From UBA4615 sp046046245 (lineage in GTDB: Bacteria > Pseudomonadota > Gammaproteobacteria > Burkholderiales > Burkholderiaceae_E), in assembly GCA_046046245.1 (NCBI GenBank), contig JBJOKE010000003.1:186001-250000 (forward strand): a stretch of DNA of 64,000 nucleotides. The letters run 5' to 3'. Positions within the stretch are counted from its first letter, which is position 1, and each line of letters starts with the position of its first letter. Below the pieces are notes generated by a model, which was given only the letters and a program-made list of their open reading frames with translations, was not told the origin of the DNA and did not search any database. This document shows positions 39,688 through 48,096 of this stretch, one piece after another. A program made the position numbers and the translations under genes.

Positions 39688-40248
39688 TCAGTGACTCCGC
39701 ATCCTCGCGCGCATCCGCTCGACCCACTGCGCGCGCGGCTCGAAGTCCGGCTGGCCGCGGGCGAGGCGCTCGGACTCGGCAAGCAGCGCATCGTCGGGCT
39801 GCTCGAGGTCCACCGGCACGCGCAACGGCTGCGTGCAGTACCAGGGCGTGTCGAAGAAGACCTCGAGCCGGTTGCCCTCGGGGTCGCGGAAGTAGACCGA
39901 GATCGCGTTGCCGTGGGTCACTGCGACGAGGTCCGCGGCGGCGACGGCCTTCAGGCGGCGGTTCAGCGCGCGCAGCGCGGCCACGTCGGCCACGCGGAAC
40001 GAGATCTGGTTGATCGGGTTGAACGCGGGCTCGGTCGGTCGGCCGCTCGCGAGCACGATCTGGTGGTGCTCCTCCGGGTCTCGGCTCATGAAGACGAGCT
40101 GCATCGTGCCGAGGTCGCCGCGGTCGGTGACGGTCAGCCCGAGCACGCCGGTGTAGAAGGCCTCCATCGCGTCGATGTCGCGGACGTAGAAGCCGAAGTG
40201 ACTGAAGCGCAGCTCCGGCGGGCCGCCGGGCAGGATCGACTGGGTCAT
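39688..40248 (-). CDS. VOC-superfamily protein, probable extradiol ring-cleavage dioxygenase
   Basis: 186 residues starting MTQSILPGGPPELRFSHFGF. Metal ligands fit a one-domain vicinal-oxygen-chelate enzyme: His in SHFGFYVRD, His in EEHHQIVL and Glu in GNRLEVFFD. Two-domain catechol 2,3-dioxygenases are longer, so this is a small type or a related VOC enzyme. With the coupled MhpA-like hydroxylase and the FAH-family hydrolase across the divergent promoter, a hydroxylate-cleave-hydrolyse pathway is plausible. AGGAG precedes ATG. Confidence 0.82.
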   Translation of the reverse strand: MTQSILPGGPPELRFSHFGFYVRDIDAMEAFYTGVLGLTVTDRGDLGTMQLVFMSRDPEEHHQIVLASGRPTEPAFNPINQISFRVADVAALRALNRRLKAVAAADLVAVTHGNAISVYFRDPEGNRLEVFFDTPWYCTQPLRVPVDLEQPDDALLAESERLARGQPDFEPRAQWVERMRARMRSH

Positions 40249-40322
40249 CGGGTGTCTCCTCGTTCCTCTCGCATTCCGATCGCCGAAGCCCTGCCGATGG
40301 GCCTGCGATGGGAGGATCGTCG

Positions 40323-40344
40323 CATGAATTCTCATGGATTGACA
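40323..40344 (+). promoter_or_regulatory. Palindrome and TTGACA in the divergent VOC/Bug promoter region
   Basis: CATGAATTCTCATG (40323-40336) is an inverted repeat with 5-base arms. TTGACA, a perfect -35 for the plus strand, follows at 40339-40344. No good -10 was found. It sits in the 224-base gap serving the dioxygenase operon and the Bug/FAH operon. The patch is unusually AT-rich for this genome. Confidence 0.4.
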
Positions 40345-40472
40345 ATTGCATCGCCTGGACGGAGACTGCGTCGCATCGCCGGTCCGGCTCGCACGGGCCG
40401 GTCGCGCCCGTTCCACGCCCACGCAGACCCCCGAGCCGGCCCACGCCGGCCGCGACACGAGGAGGAGACCCG

Positions 40473-41456
40473 ATGACCCCGACCCGACGCCGGCTCGCCG
40501 CCGGCCTGCTCGCCGCCCCCGTCATCGCGGCCGCGCCGCGCGCCGCCCGGGCGCAGGCCGACTGGCCGAACCGGCCCGTTCGCATCGTCGTGCCCTTCGC
40601 GGCCGGCACCGGCCCCGACACCAATGCGCGACAGATCGCGCCGAAGATCCAGGCGGCGATCGGCCAGCCGGTGGTGATCGAGAACCGGCCCGGTGCGGCC
40701 GGGCAGATCGGCACCGACCTCGCGGCGAAGTCGCCGGCCGACGGCTACACGCTCTACATGGGCTTCACCAGCACGCTGTCGATCCAGCCCTTCGTCTATT
40801 CGAAGCTGCCCTACGACGCCGACCGCGACTTCGTGCCGGTGAGCCTCGTCGGCGCGCTGCGCACCGGGCTGATCGCGCATCCGTCGGTGAAGGCCGCCGA
40901 CGTGCGCGAGCTGGTGGCGCTCGCGAAGGCCAACCCGGAGGCGCTGTCGGCGGCCACGCAGGGCATCGGCACCTACTCGCACCTGTCGGGCGAGTGGTTC
41001 TCGAGCCTGACCGGCGCGCCGATCCGCTTCGTGCCCTACAACACCTCGAGCCCGTACGCGGACCTGCTCGCGGGCACGATGCAGCTGATGTTCGACGCGC
41101 TGCCGGCGGCCGTGGGCAACGTGAAGGGCGGCAAGCTGAAGCTGCTGGCGATCAGCGGCCAGGGCCGCCATCCGCTGTTCCCCGACGTGCCCACCTTCGC
41201 CGAGCAGGGCCTCGGCGACTTCCAGCCGGTGGCGTGGATCGGATTGTTCGCGCCCGCCGGGACGCCCGCGCCGATCCGCGAGAAACTCGCGGCCGCGGTG
41301 GCGGCCGGCGCGAAGTCCCCGGACTTCGTCGAGCTGTGGCGCGGCTTCGCCGCGGACCCGGCCGGCAACACGCCCGCGGAATTCGCCGCCTTCCTGAAGG
41401 CCGACCGCGAGCGCTGGGCCGCGGTGGTGAAGAAGGCGGGCGTGAAGCTCGACTGA
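40473..41456 (+). CDS. Bug-family substrate-binding protein of the aromatic cluster
   Basis: 327 residues starting MTPTRRRLAAGLLAAPVIAA, with a leader cleaved near RAQA-DWPN. Bug motifs are RPVRIVVPFAAGTGPDTNAR, VVIENRPGAAGQIGTDLAAK, SKLPYDADRDFVPVSLVG and RFVPYNTSSPYADLLAGTMQ. A strong GGAGGAG site is present. It lies 40 bases before the FAH-family gene and is divergent from the hydroxylase/dioxygenase operon, so it probably binds the aromatic acid degraded here. Confidence 0.9.
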   Translation: MTPTRRRLAAGLLAAPVIAAAPRAARAQADWPNRPVRIVVPFAAGTGPDTNARQIAPKIQAAIGQPVVIENRPGAAGQIGTDLAAKSPADGYTLYMGFTSTLSIQPFVYSKLPYDADRDFVPVSLVGALRTGLIAHPSVKAADVRELVALAKANPEALSAATQGIGTYSHLSGEWFSSLTGAPIRFVPYNTSSPYADLLAGTMQLMFDALPAAVGNVKGGKLKLLAISGQGRHPLFPDVPTFAEQGLGDFQPVAWIGLFAPAGTPAPIREKLAAAVAAGAKSPDFVELWRGFAADPAGNTPAEFAAFLKADRERWAAVVKKAGVKLD

Positions 41457-41496
41457 CCCCCATCCATCCCGAGATCCTTCCGAGAGAGACCGCGAC

Positions 41497-42333
41497 ATGA
41501 AACTGGCGAGCTTCATCCTGAACGGGCGCCCCGCGTGGGGCCCGGTGGTCGACGGCGGCGTGTTCGACGCCACGTCCCTGTTCCCGACGCTGAAGGCCGC
41601 GCTGGCGGCCGACGGCCTCGCGAAGGTGGCCGCGTGGGCCGCGGGCCGCAAGGCCGACGCCGCGTTCGACGCGGTCGCGCAGCTGCCGACGATCCCCGAC
41701 CCGGGCAAGGTCTGGTGCTGCGGCCTGAACTACCACGACCACGTGAAGGAGACCGGGCGCGAGCTCACCGAGCAGCCGACCTTCTTCACGCGCTGGGCCG
41801 ACGCGCAGGTGGGCCACGGCCAGCCGATGATCGTGCCGAAGGAGTCGATCCAGTTCGACTACGAGGGCGAGATCGCGGTGATCATCGGCCGCGGCGGCCG
41901 CCGGATCGCGCCGGCCGACGCGGGCGCGCACATCGCCGGCTACGCGTGCTTCAACGACGGCAGCATCCGCGACTGGCAGCGCCACACCACGCAGTTCGCG
42001 CCGGGCAAGAACTTCTGGCACAGCGGTGCGCTGGGACCCTGGATGGTGACGAGCGACGAGATCCCGTTCGGCACCTCGATGACGCTGGTCACGCGGCTCA
42101 ACGGCCAGGAGCTGCAGCGGGCGACCACCGAGATGATGATCCACTCGATCGCGAAGCAGATCGCCTACGTGTCGACCGTGGCGCCGCTCGAGCCGGGCGA
42201 CGTGATCGTCACCGGCACGCCGGGCGGGGTGGGCGCCAAGCGCACGCCGCCGCTGTGGATGAAGGCGGGCGACGTGGTGGAGATCGAGATCGACCGGGTC
42301 GGCGTGCTGCGCAACGCCATCGCGGCGGGCTGA
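41497..42333 (+). CDS. Fumarylacetoacetate hydrolase family protein
   Basis: 278 residues. The FAH core has VWCCGLNYHDHVKETGREL, FDYEGEIAVIIGRGGR (metal-binding ExE), YACFNDGSIRDWQRHTTQFA, GKNFWHSGALGPWMV and VTGTPGGVGAKRTPPLWMKAGD. Members hydrolyse or hydrate ring-cleavage products such as fumarylpyruvate, acylpyruvates and 2-hydroxypentadienoate. It probably acts after the extradiol-type dioxygenase. The last 169 bases overlap the regulator gene on the other strand. Confidence 0.93.
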   Translation: MKLASFILNGRPAWGPVVDGGVFDATSLFPTLKAALAADGLAKVAAWAAGRKADAAFDAVAQLPTIPDPGKVWCCGLNYHDHVKETGRELTEQPTFFTRWADAQVGHGQPMIVPKESIQFDYEGEIAVIIGRGGRRIAPADAGAHIAGYACFNDGSIRDWQRHTTQFAPGKNFWHSGALGPWMVTSDEIPFGTSMTLVTRLNGQELQRATTEMMIHSIAKQIAYVSTVAPLEPGDVIVTGTPGGVGAKRTPPLWMKAGDVVEIEIDRVGVLRNAIAAG

Positions 42334-43427
42334 TCGGTCGCCGGGCGCGGCCGGCCCGGGCCGCGCCGGCGATCGCTCCCGCGGCCGTCGTCCGGAACGC
42401 TCGAGAACCCCTGCCGCCACGCCACGGGCGCGAGTCCGAACGCCCGGCGCATGTGTCGACGCAGCACCGTGGCCGATGCGAAGCCGGCTCGCTGCGCGAT
42501 CCGCTCCACCGACTCGGTGGTGGCCTCCAGCAGGCGTTGCGCCAGCGCGAGCCGCTCGCTCAGCAGCCACTGCTTCGGGGTGGTGCCGGTCACCCGCCGG
42601 AAGCGGCGCGTGAAGCTGCGGCGACTCATCGCCGCGGCGTCGGCCATGCGGTCCAGGGTGTGGTCGTCGGCCAGCGACGCGCGCACGCGGTCGAGCAGCG
42701 CCGCGATGCGGGCATCGCCCGGCGCGTCCGGCAGCGGATGCTCGATGAACTGGGCCTGGCCTCCCTGGCGGTGCGGTGCGACCACCAGCCGCCGGGCCAC
42801 CCGGTGCGCCGCATCCGCGCCGAAGTGGCGCCGCAGCAGGTGCAGGCCGCAGTCCAGCCCGGCCGCCGTGCCCGCCGAGGTCACGACCCGACCCGCGTCC
42901 ACGTACAGCACGTCGGGCTTCACGCGGACCGCCGGATAGCGCCGCGCGAACTCGTCGACGGCCGACCAGTGGGTGGTGGCCTCGTGCCCGTCGAGCAGCG
43001 ACGCCTCCGCGAGCAGGAAGGCGCCCAGGCACAGGCCCACCACCAGCGCGCCGCGGCGGTGAGCGGCCACCAGCGCGTCCAGGACCGCCGGCGGCGGGGG
43101 CTCGGCCGGGTCCCGCCAGCTCGGCACGATGACCCAGTCGGCCCAGCGCAGGGCCGTCAGCCCGTGGCGCGTGCGGACCTCGAAGCCGGCCGTGGTGCGC
43201 AACGGCCCGGGCTCGGCAGCACACACCCGCAGGTCGAAGACCGGAGCGCCCGGATGGCGGTCGCCGAACAGCACGCAGGGCACCGCGAGGTGGAAGGGAC
43301 TGATCCGGTCGAAGGCCAGCACGGCGACCCGCACCGGACGTCCCGCGGTCGGTGCCCGCACGGATCCGGTCGCCGGCCGGAGAGACGGAGTTCGCGTCGG
43401 CATGGTTGGCCCGAAGTGATCGTTCAT
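42165..43427 (-). CDS. GlxA-type transcriptional regulator (DJ-1/PfpI plus AraC domain) with long C-terminal tail
   Basis: 420 residues if it starts at ATG 43427 (ATG 43403 is an alternative). The N-terminal DJ-1/PfpI-like domain has VAVLAFDRISPFHLAVP, GLCLGAFLLAEASLLDG and VVTSAGTAAGLDCGLHLLRR. The C-terminal AraC domain has HTLDRMADAAAMSRRSFTRRF and VERIAQRAGFASATVLRRHM. The family normally ends soon after GLAPVAWRQGF. Here about 80 more Pro/Ser/Thr/Arg-rich residues follow, the last 56 codons antisense to the FAH gene. Either the original stop was lost or the tail is tolerated. Confidence 0.82.
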   Translation of the reverse strand: MNDHFGPTMPTRTPSLRPATGSVRAPTAGRPVRVAVLAFDRISPFHLAVPCVLFGDRHPGAPVFDLRVCAAEPGPLRTTAGFEVRTRHGLTALRWADWVIVPSWRDPAEPPPPAVLDALVAAHRRGALVVGLCLGAFLLAEASLLDGHEATTHWSAVDEFARRYPAVRVKPDVLYVDAGRVVTSAGTAAGLDCGLHLLRRHFGADAAHRVARRLVVAPHRQGGQAQFIEHPLPDAPGDARIAALLDRVRASLADDHTLDRMADAAAMSRRSFTRRFRRVTGTTPKQWLLSERLALAQRLLEATTESVERIAQRAGFASATVLRRHMRRAFGLAPVAWRQGFSSVPDDGRGSDRRRGPGRPRPATDQPAAMALRSTPTRSISISTTSPAFIHSGGVRLAPTPPGVPVTITSPGSSGATVDT

Positions 43428-43501
43428 TGTCTTTCAGGCCACTCGTGCCGTCGATGCGGGCTGTCCAGAATCGCGGCGTCACCCGAGGATCCGAGGACAC
43501 C

Positions 43502-43894
43502 GTGGCCGCCCGACTGCTCCGATTCGCCCTGCTCGCCGGCGTCGCCTATTTCTGCGCGATGGCCGTGGCGCACTTCTTCGGCATCAAGTGGCCGCTGCTG
43601 TTCGTCTACTACGACGTGCCGTTCCACGCCTATCAGGACAAGATCATCGCGTTCGCGGTGGTGGCCTATGCCTGCCTCTGGTGGAGCGCGGCCCGCGAAC
43701 GCACCGTGCTGCCGGCAGTGCTGGTGGCGCTGGGCGCGACCGTGGCCGGCCTGGCGGCGGTGAACGTCTCGGACGCGCTGGCGGCGGTGCTGGACGGACG
43801 CTCCACGCAGGCGTACTGGTGGCAGACCGCACTGTTCGCGGGGTACTGGGTGCTGCTGTTCGCGCTGGACCGGCGGGTGCGCGCCGAATCCTGA
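43502..43894 (+). CDS. Small membrane protein of unknown function
   Basis: About 130 residues from GTG 43502, with AGGA upstream; ATG 43454 is an alternative. Four hydrophobic helices: LLRFALLAGVAYFCAMAVAH, then around AFAVVAYACLWWSA, VALGATVAGLAAVN and TALFAGYWVLLFAL. I do not recognise a named family. It lies 31 bases before the amidase gene and may be co-transcribed with it. Confidence 0.65.
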   Translation: MAARLLRFALLAGVAYFCAMAVAHFFGIKWPLLFVYYDVPFHAYQDKIIAFAVVAYACLWWSAARERTVLPAVLVALGATVAGLAAVNVSDALAAVLDGRSTQAYWWQTALFAGYWVLLFALDRRVRAES

Positions 43895-43925
43895 TCCATC
43901 CGCCGGGACCTGCCCGGCCCGAGCC

Positions 43926-45350
43926 ATGACCGCCTTCACCGACTACGACTCCCATGACGCGATCGGACTGGCCGAGCTGATCCGGCGCCGCGAAGTCTCG
44001 GCGACCGAGGTGCTGCAGGCGGCGATCGGGCGCGTCGAGCGCCTGAATCCGTCGCTCAACGCGGTGGTGCACACCTGCTTCGACGAGGCGCTCGCCACCG
44101 CGGCGGGGCCCCTGAAGGGTCCGCTGGCCGGCGTGCCGTTCATGTTCAAGGACCTGGGCGTGCAGGTGCGCGGCCAACGGCTCACCAACGGCAGCCGATT
44201 CTGGAAGGACCAGGTCTGCGGCAAGGACAGCACGATCGTGCAGCGCTACCGCGCCGCCGGCGTGGTGACGATGGGCATCACCTCGACGGCCGAGTACGGC
44301 CTGTCGTGCGACACCACGCCCGACCTGCAGGGACCGACGATCAACCCCTGGGACGCCACGCGCATGCCCGGCGGCTCCAGCGGCGGCGCCGCGGTCGCGG
44401 TGGCCTCGGGCATGCTGCCGGCCGCGCATGCGACCGACGGCGGCGGCTCGATCCGCATCCCGTCGTCGTGCAACGGGGTGTTCGGTCTCAAGCCCGGCCG
44501 CGGCCGCAACCCGATCGGGCCGGACGTCGGGGAGGGCTGGAACGGCCTGTCCGTGCAGCACGTCATCACCCGCACGGTGCGCGACAGCGCCGCCTTCCTG
44601 GATGCCACGCACGGCCCCGAGCCCGGCGATCCGTATGCCGCGCCGGCCTTCGAAGGCAGCTACCTCGAGGCCCTCGGCCGCCCCGGGCCGCGCCTGCGTG
44701 TCGCGTTCCAGCAGGTCGACCACTTCGGCCGGCCGATGCACCCGGTCACCGCCGCCGCGGTGCGCGAGGCGGCGACCCTGCTCGCCGAACTCGGCCACCG
44801 CATCGAGGAGGCCCGCCCTGCCTTCGATGCCGAGGCGCTGAAGGACGACATGTTCACCATCGTCGGATGCAACCTGCTGCAGGCCCTGCACCAGCGAGCC
44901 CGCGTGCTCGGCCGCGCACCGACGCCGGACGACGTCGAGCGGGTGACGTGGCTGTGGGCCGAACGCTGCCGCGCGCGCAGCGGCCAGGACATGGTGCGTG
45001 CGATCGGCACCCTGCATGCGACCGCGCGGGCGGTGGGCCGCTTCTTCGAGCACCACGACGTGCTGCTCACGCCCACCTGCGCGACGCCGCCGCTGCCCGC
45101 GCGCACGGTGGACATGCGGCTCGAGGACCTCGACGACTACTACGAGCGGCTGTACGCCAACAACACCTTCACGACCGTCTGCAACTGCACCGGCGTGCCG
45201 GCGGCGAGCGTGCCGCTGTGTCGGCACGAGGGGCTGCCGATCGGCGTGCAGATCGCGGCGCCGCTCGGGCACGAACTGCGGCTGCTGCAACTGGCGGCCG
45301 AACTCGAGCAGGTGCGGCCCTGGGCGCACCTGCGGCCGCGTGCGGCGTGA
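43926..45350 (+). CDS. Amidase (amidase signature family)
   Basis: 474 residues. The Ser-cisSer-Lys triad is present: Lys75 in PFMFKDLGV, Ser151 in MPGGSSGGAAVAV and nucleophile Ser175 in DGGGSIRIPSSCNG. The spacing matches the family. It hydrolyses carboxamides to acid plus ammonia. The substrate is unknown; the family also includes aryl-acylamidases and GatA-like proteins, but this gene is not next to gatB/gatC. Soluble, no leader. Confidence 0.9.
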   Translation: MTAFTDYDSHDAIGLAELIRRREVSATEVLQAAIGRVERLNPSLNAVVHTCFDEALATAAGPLKGPLAGVPFMFKDLGVQVRGQRLTNGSRFWKDQVCGKDSTIVQRYRAAGVVTMGITSTAEYGLSCDTTPDLQGPTINPWDATRMPGGSSGGAAVAVASGMLPAAHATDGGGSIRIPSSCNGVFGLKPGRGRNPIGPDVGEGWNGLSVQHVITRTVRDSAAFLDATHGPEPGDPYAAPAFEGSYLEALGRPGPRLRVAFQQVDHFGRPMHPVTAAAVREAATLLAELGHRIEEARPAFDAEALKDDMFTIVGCNLLQALHQRARVLGRAPTPDDVERVTWLWAERCRARSGQDMVRAIGTLHATARAVGRFFEHHDVLLTPTCATPPLPARTVDMRLEDLDDYYERLYANNTFTTVCNCTGVPAASVPLCRHEGLPIGVQIAAPLGHELRLLQLAAELEQVRPWAHLRPRAA

Positions 45351-45427
45351 GGCGGCCGGTCGTGCCGCACGCCCCGGTGCGCGCGTGACGCGCTGGCCAT
45401 CGGCGACCCGACGAGGCGACCGTCGGT

Positions 45428-45934
45428 TCAGGGCAGCGTGTACTTGCCCCAGTCCCGCCGGCAGCCCTGGCTGGTGCCCGGCTCGACGGGCTTGCCGCTG
45501 AAGACGGTGCGGAAGGTGCCGCCGCCCTGGACGCCCTTCATGCCTGCGCTGCCCATCAGCCACGTCCATGCCGGCTCGCCGACCGCGGGAATCTCCCACT
45601 CGCCCACGCCGGTATCGCCATTCGCGAACACCCACTTGCACACGCCCTTGCCCGAGCCCTTGCCGTTGACGACCCGCGTGTAGCCGACGCAGTGCGTCGT
45701 CGCCTTCTCCCACTGCGGAACGCTGGCGTTCGTCACGATGCCCCAGCTCTCGACGCCGAAGGCCGTGATGTCCGGGTTCGATTCCAGCATGGCGGTGCGG
45801 CCATGCGTGCACACCGTGATGTCGTAGGCGACCTCCGCCGACCAGGCGGTCGACAGCGTCGCCGCGGCGGCGAGCACGGCGACACGCAGCGTGCCGCGGA
45901 TCGCGGCGGGGCGGAGGGTGCCTCGATGTTCCAT
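45428..45934 (-). CDS. Small exported protein of unknown function
   Basis: 168 residues from ATG 45934, chosen because GGAG lies six bases upstream; ATG 45946 is an alternative without a site. A signal peptide (RVAVLAAAATLSTAWSA) precedes a mature part with three Cys (ITVCTHGRTAM, THCVGYTR, GVCKWVF) plus QGCRRDWGKY at the end. Repeated Gly-rich text (GKGSGKG, GTFRTVFSGKP) suggests a beta fold. I do not recognise the family. Confidence 0.65.
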   Translation of the reverse strand: MEHRGTLRPAAIRGTLRVAVLAAAATLSTAWSAEVAYDITVCTHGRTAMLESNPDITAFGVESWGIVTNASVPQWEKATTHCVGYTRVVNGKGSGKGVCKWVFANGDTGVGEWEIPAVGEPAWTWLMGSAGMKGVQGGGTFRTVFSGKPVEPGTSQGCRRDWGKYTLP

Positions 45935-46056
45935 CTTCGACTCCATGCGTTGGATGCGGCGGGTCGGCGCCGCGGCCGATCGGCCCGTCGTGCGCCTGCG
46001 GGACAGGCGACGCGCGACCTCGTGGACCCACCTTACGCGCGCGGCGAAGCGCTGCA

Positions 46057-46070
46057 TTGATCCCGCTCAA
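46057..46070 (+). promoter_or_regulatory. FNR/Anr-like box TTGAT-N4-CTCAA
   Basis: TTGATCCCGCTCAA matches the FNR/Anr consensus TTGAT-N4-ATCAA at 9 of 10 defined bases. It lies in the 301-base gap between the divergent small exported protein and the diguanylate cyclase, 166 bases before the latter's start. Oxygen-dependent control of either gene is possible. One match in GC-rich DNA is weak evidence. Confidence 0.35.
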
Positions 46071-46235
46071 CGGGAACGGACCATCCGAGTCCGGCGTCGC
46101 GAGCCGCAGGACGGCCCCGTGTGCCGGCGTGCTGCCGATCGGCATCGACCGTCCGACGCGGCGCGGGCCGACTGTCTCCACCCTCTGGCTCGCGCTACGA
46201 TGCCGGACACGGTCCTCTCACGAAGGCAGTCCGGG

Positions 46236-47171
46236 ATGCGTCGCAGCCTCGAACCCATCGGCCCGGAGCCGGCGCGCTTGCCGACCCACGGCGGCATGAC
46301 CGCCGCAGCGCCGAGTCCGGTGGCCGAGCGCCTCGCCGCCTGGGTGGATCGTGCGCTGCGGCCCGGCGGCCTCGCCCCGCGGCGCGCGCTGCTCGGCGCG
46401 CTGCTGTCGATGGCGGTGATCTCCGGGGTCGACCTGCTCACCGGCGAGACCGTCCGGCTCGAGGCGCTCTACGTCTTTCCGATCGCGTCGGTGGCGCTGC
46501 ACTGCGAGCGGCGCTCGGACGTCGTGGTCGCGATCGTGGTCGCGGTCGCGCTGCAGGCGCTGGGCCTCGGGGCGCACGAGGCGACGGTGCTGACCCGCGT
46601 CGTCGACAGCGGCGTCGCGGTCGCGGCCTCGCTGCTGGCGGTGGCGCTCGCACGTACGCTGCGCCGGCACTACCGGGCCTCGGAGGAGCGGGCCGCGACC
46701 GACGCCCTCACCGGCCTGCCGAATCGCCGCGCGTTCGATGCCCTGCTCGAGGCCGAGATCGACGTGCGCCGCCGGCACGGCGGCGCGTTCTCGCTCGCGC
46801 TGATCGACCTCGACCGGTTCAAGGCGCTCAACGACACGATGGGCCACGCGGCCGGCGACCTCGCGCTGCGGCTGGTGTCGGACACGCTGAGCGCGCGGGT
46901 GCGGGCGTCCGACGCCGCCGCGCGGCTGGGCGGCGACGAGTTCATCGTCCTGCTGCGCAACGCGCAGGCGCGCGACAGCGAGCGGATCGGCGAGACGCTG
47001 GTGAAGGCGATCGACCTGCGGCTCGCGCGGGCCGGGTTCGCGGTGACCGCGAGCTGCGGCGTGGCGACCTTCGACCGGCCGCCGCAGACCGCAGCGCTCG
47101 CGCTCGAGGCGGCCGACCGCGCGATGTACGCGGTGAAGGCGACCCATGGCGGTCGGGGGGTGGGGGCCTGA
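46236..47171 (+). CDS. Membrane-anchored diguanylate cyclase with intact GGDEF and I-site
   Basis: About 311 residues from ATG 46236 (AAGG nine bases upstream; ATG 46200 is an alternative). Around four helices lie within residues 40-145. The GGDEF domain follows: DALTGLPNRRAFDALLEAEI, LIDLDRFKALNDTMGHAAGD and the active loop RLGGDEFIVLL near residue 232. The I-site RASD sits five residues before GGDEF, so product inhibition is expected, unlike the cyclase at 27-28.6 kb. It makes cyclic di-GMP at the inner membrane. Confidence 0.9.
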   Translation: MRRSLEPIGPEPARLPTHGGMTAAAPSPVAERLAAWVDRALRPGGLAPRRALLGALLSMAVISGVDLLTGETVRLEALYVFPIASVALHCERRSDVVVAIVVAVALQALGLGAHEATVLTRVVDSGVAVAASLLAVALARTLRRHYRASEERAATDALTGLPNRRAFDALLEAEIDVRRRHGGAFSLALIDLDRFKALNDTMGHAAGDLALRLVSDTLSARVRASDAAARLGGDEFIVLLRNAQARDSERIGETLVKAIDLRLARAGFAVTASCGVATFDRPPQTAALALEAADRAMYAVKATHGGRGVGA

Positions 47172-47186
47172 CGGGGCCGAGCCGCC

Positions 47187-48014
47187 TCACTCCAGCCCGA
47201 ACCCCTGCGCCCGCAGCAGCGCCGCGAGCCGGTGCCGCCCCGACAGGCTCTCCGGCCCGGCCACGCGCTGGCTCGCCTGCACGGACCACGGCTGCGCGGG
47301 CATCCGCTGCGACTGCTGGAAGCGCAGCATCGCGGCGTCGTAGTCGGCGACGGCCGCGGCCTCGCCGTCGGTGCCGTAGGTCTCGCGGTGGAGCACCACG
47401 CGCTGCGCGAGCCGCGGCTTGACCGACGCGGGGCGCGTCGGGTCGGGGCGGCCCACGCACAGGCCGAAGAGCGCGAAGGCCCCGTGCGGCAGCTGCAGTT
47501 CTGCGGCGACCTCGTCGGGCCGGTTGCGGATCGCGCCGATGTAGACGGTGCCCAGGCCCATCGACTCGGCGGCGATCGTCGCGTTCTGCGCGGCGAGCGC
47601 GGCGTCGACCGCGGCGACGACGAACATCTCGAGGTAGCGGTTCGCGCCGGCCCTGCGGTCCAGGCGTTCGGCCGTGCGCGCGAGCCGCGACAGGTCGGCG
47701 ATCCAGACGAGGAAGAGCGGCGCCTCGCGCACGTGCGCCTGCCCGCCCACCCACTCGGAGAGCCGTGCCTTGCGCGCCGCGTCCTCGACGGCGACCACGC
47801 TCCAGGTCTGCAGGTTCGACGAGGTGGCGGCCGACTGCGCGGCGGCGACCAGGGTCTCGAGCGTGCCCTCGGGCAGCGCGTCGGGCAGGTAGGCGCGCAC
47901 CGAGCGGTGCGCGAGCAGCGTCTCGAGCACCGCGCCGGCGTGCCGGGCGATGCGGTCGCGGGCCGGTTCGTCGGCCCCGTAGCGTCGTGTCAGTCCCTCT
48001 GCGATTCCCGTCAC
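47187..48014 (-). CDS. NfsA/FRP-type nitroreductase (NADPH-dependent flavoprotein)
   Basis: About 275 residues. I start at GTG 48014 because GGAGG lies ten bases upstream; a GTG nine bases earlier is too close to that site. Motifs of the FMN-binding NfsA group are HRSVRAYLPDALPEGTLETL, AAQSAATSSNLQTWSVV, AALAAQNATIAAESMGLGTV and ALFGLCVGRPD. It reduces nitro or quinone compounds with NADPH. It follows the Bug gene by 82 bases in the oxygenase-rich region and may belong to that operon. Confidence 0.88.
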   Translation of the reverse strand: MTGIAEGLTRRYGADEPARDRIARHAGAVLETLLAHRSVRAYLPDALPEGTLETLVAAAQSAATSSNLQTWSVVAVEDAARKARLSEWVGGQAHVREAPLFLVWIADLSRLARTAERLDRRAGANRYLEMFVVAAVDAALAAQNATIAAESMGLGTVYIGAIRNRPDEVAAELQLPHGAFALFGLCVGRPDPTRPASVKPRLAQRVVLHRETYGTDGEAAAVADYDAAMLRFQQSQRMPAQPWSVQASQRVAGPESLSGRHRLAALLRAQGFGLE

Positions 48015-48096
48015 CTCGAGCACGCCTCCGTCGTCGTCGCGGCCCGGCCGATGGGCCGGGTGCAGCGATGATAGACGGCAGGCCGGGCGTGGCGGG

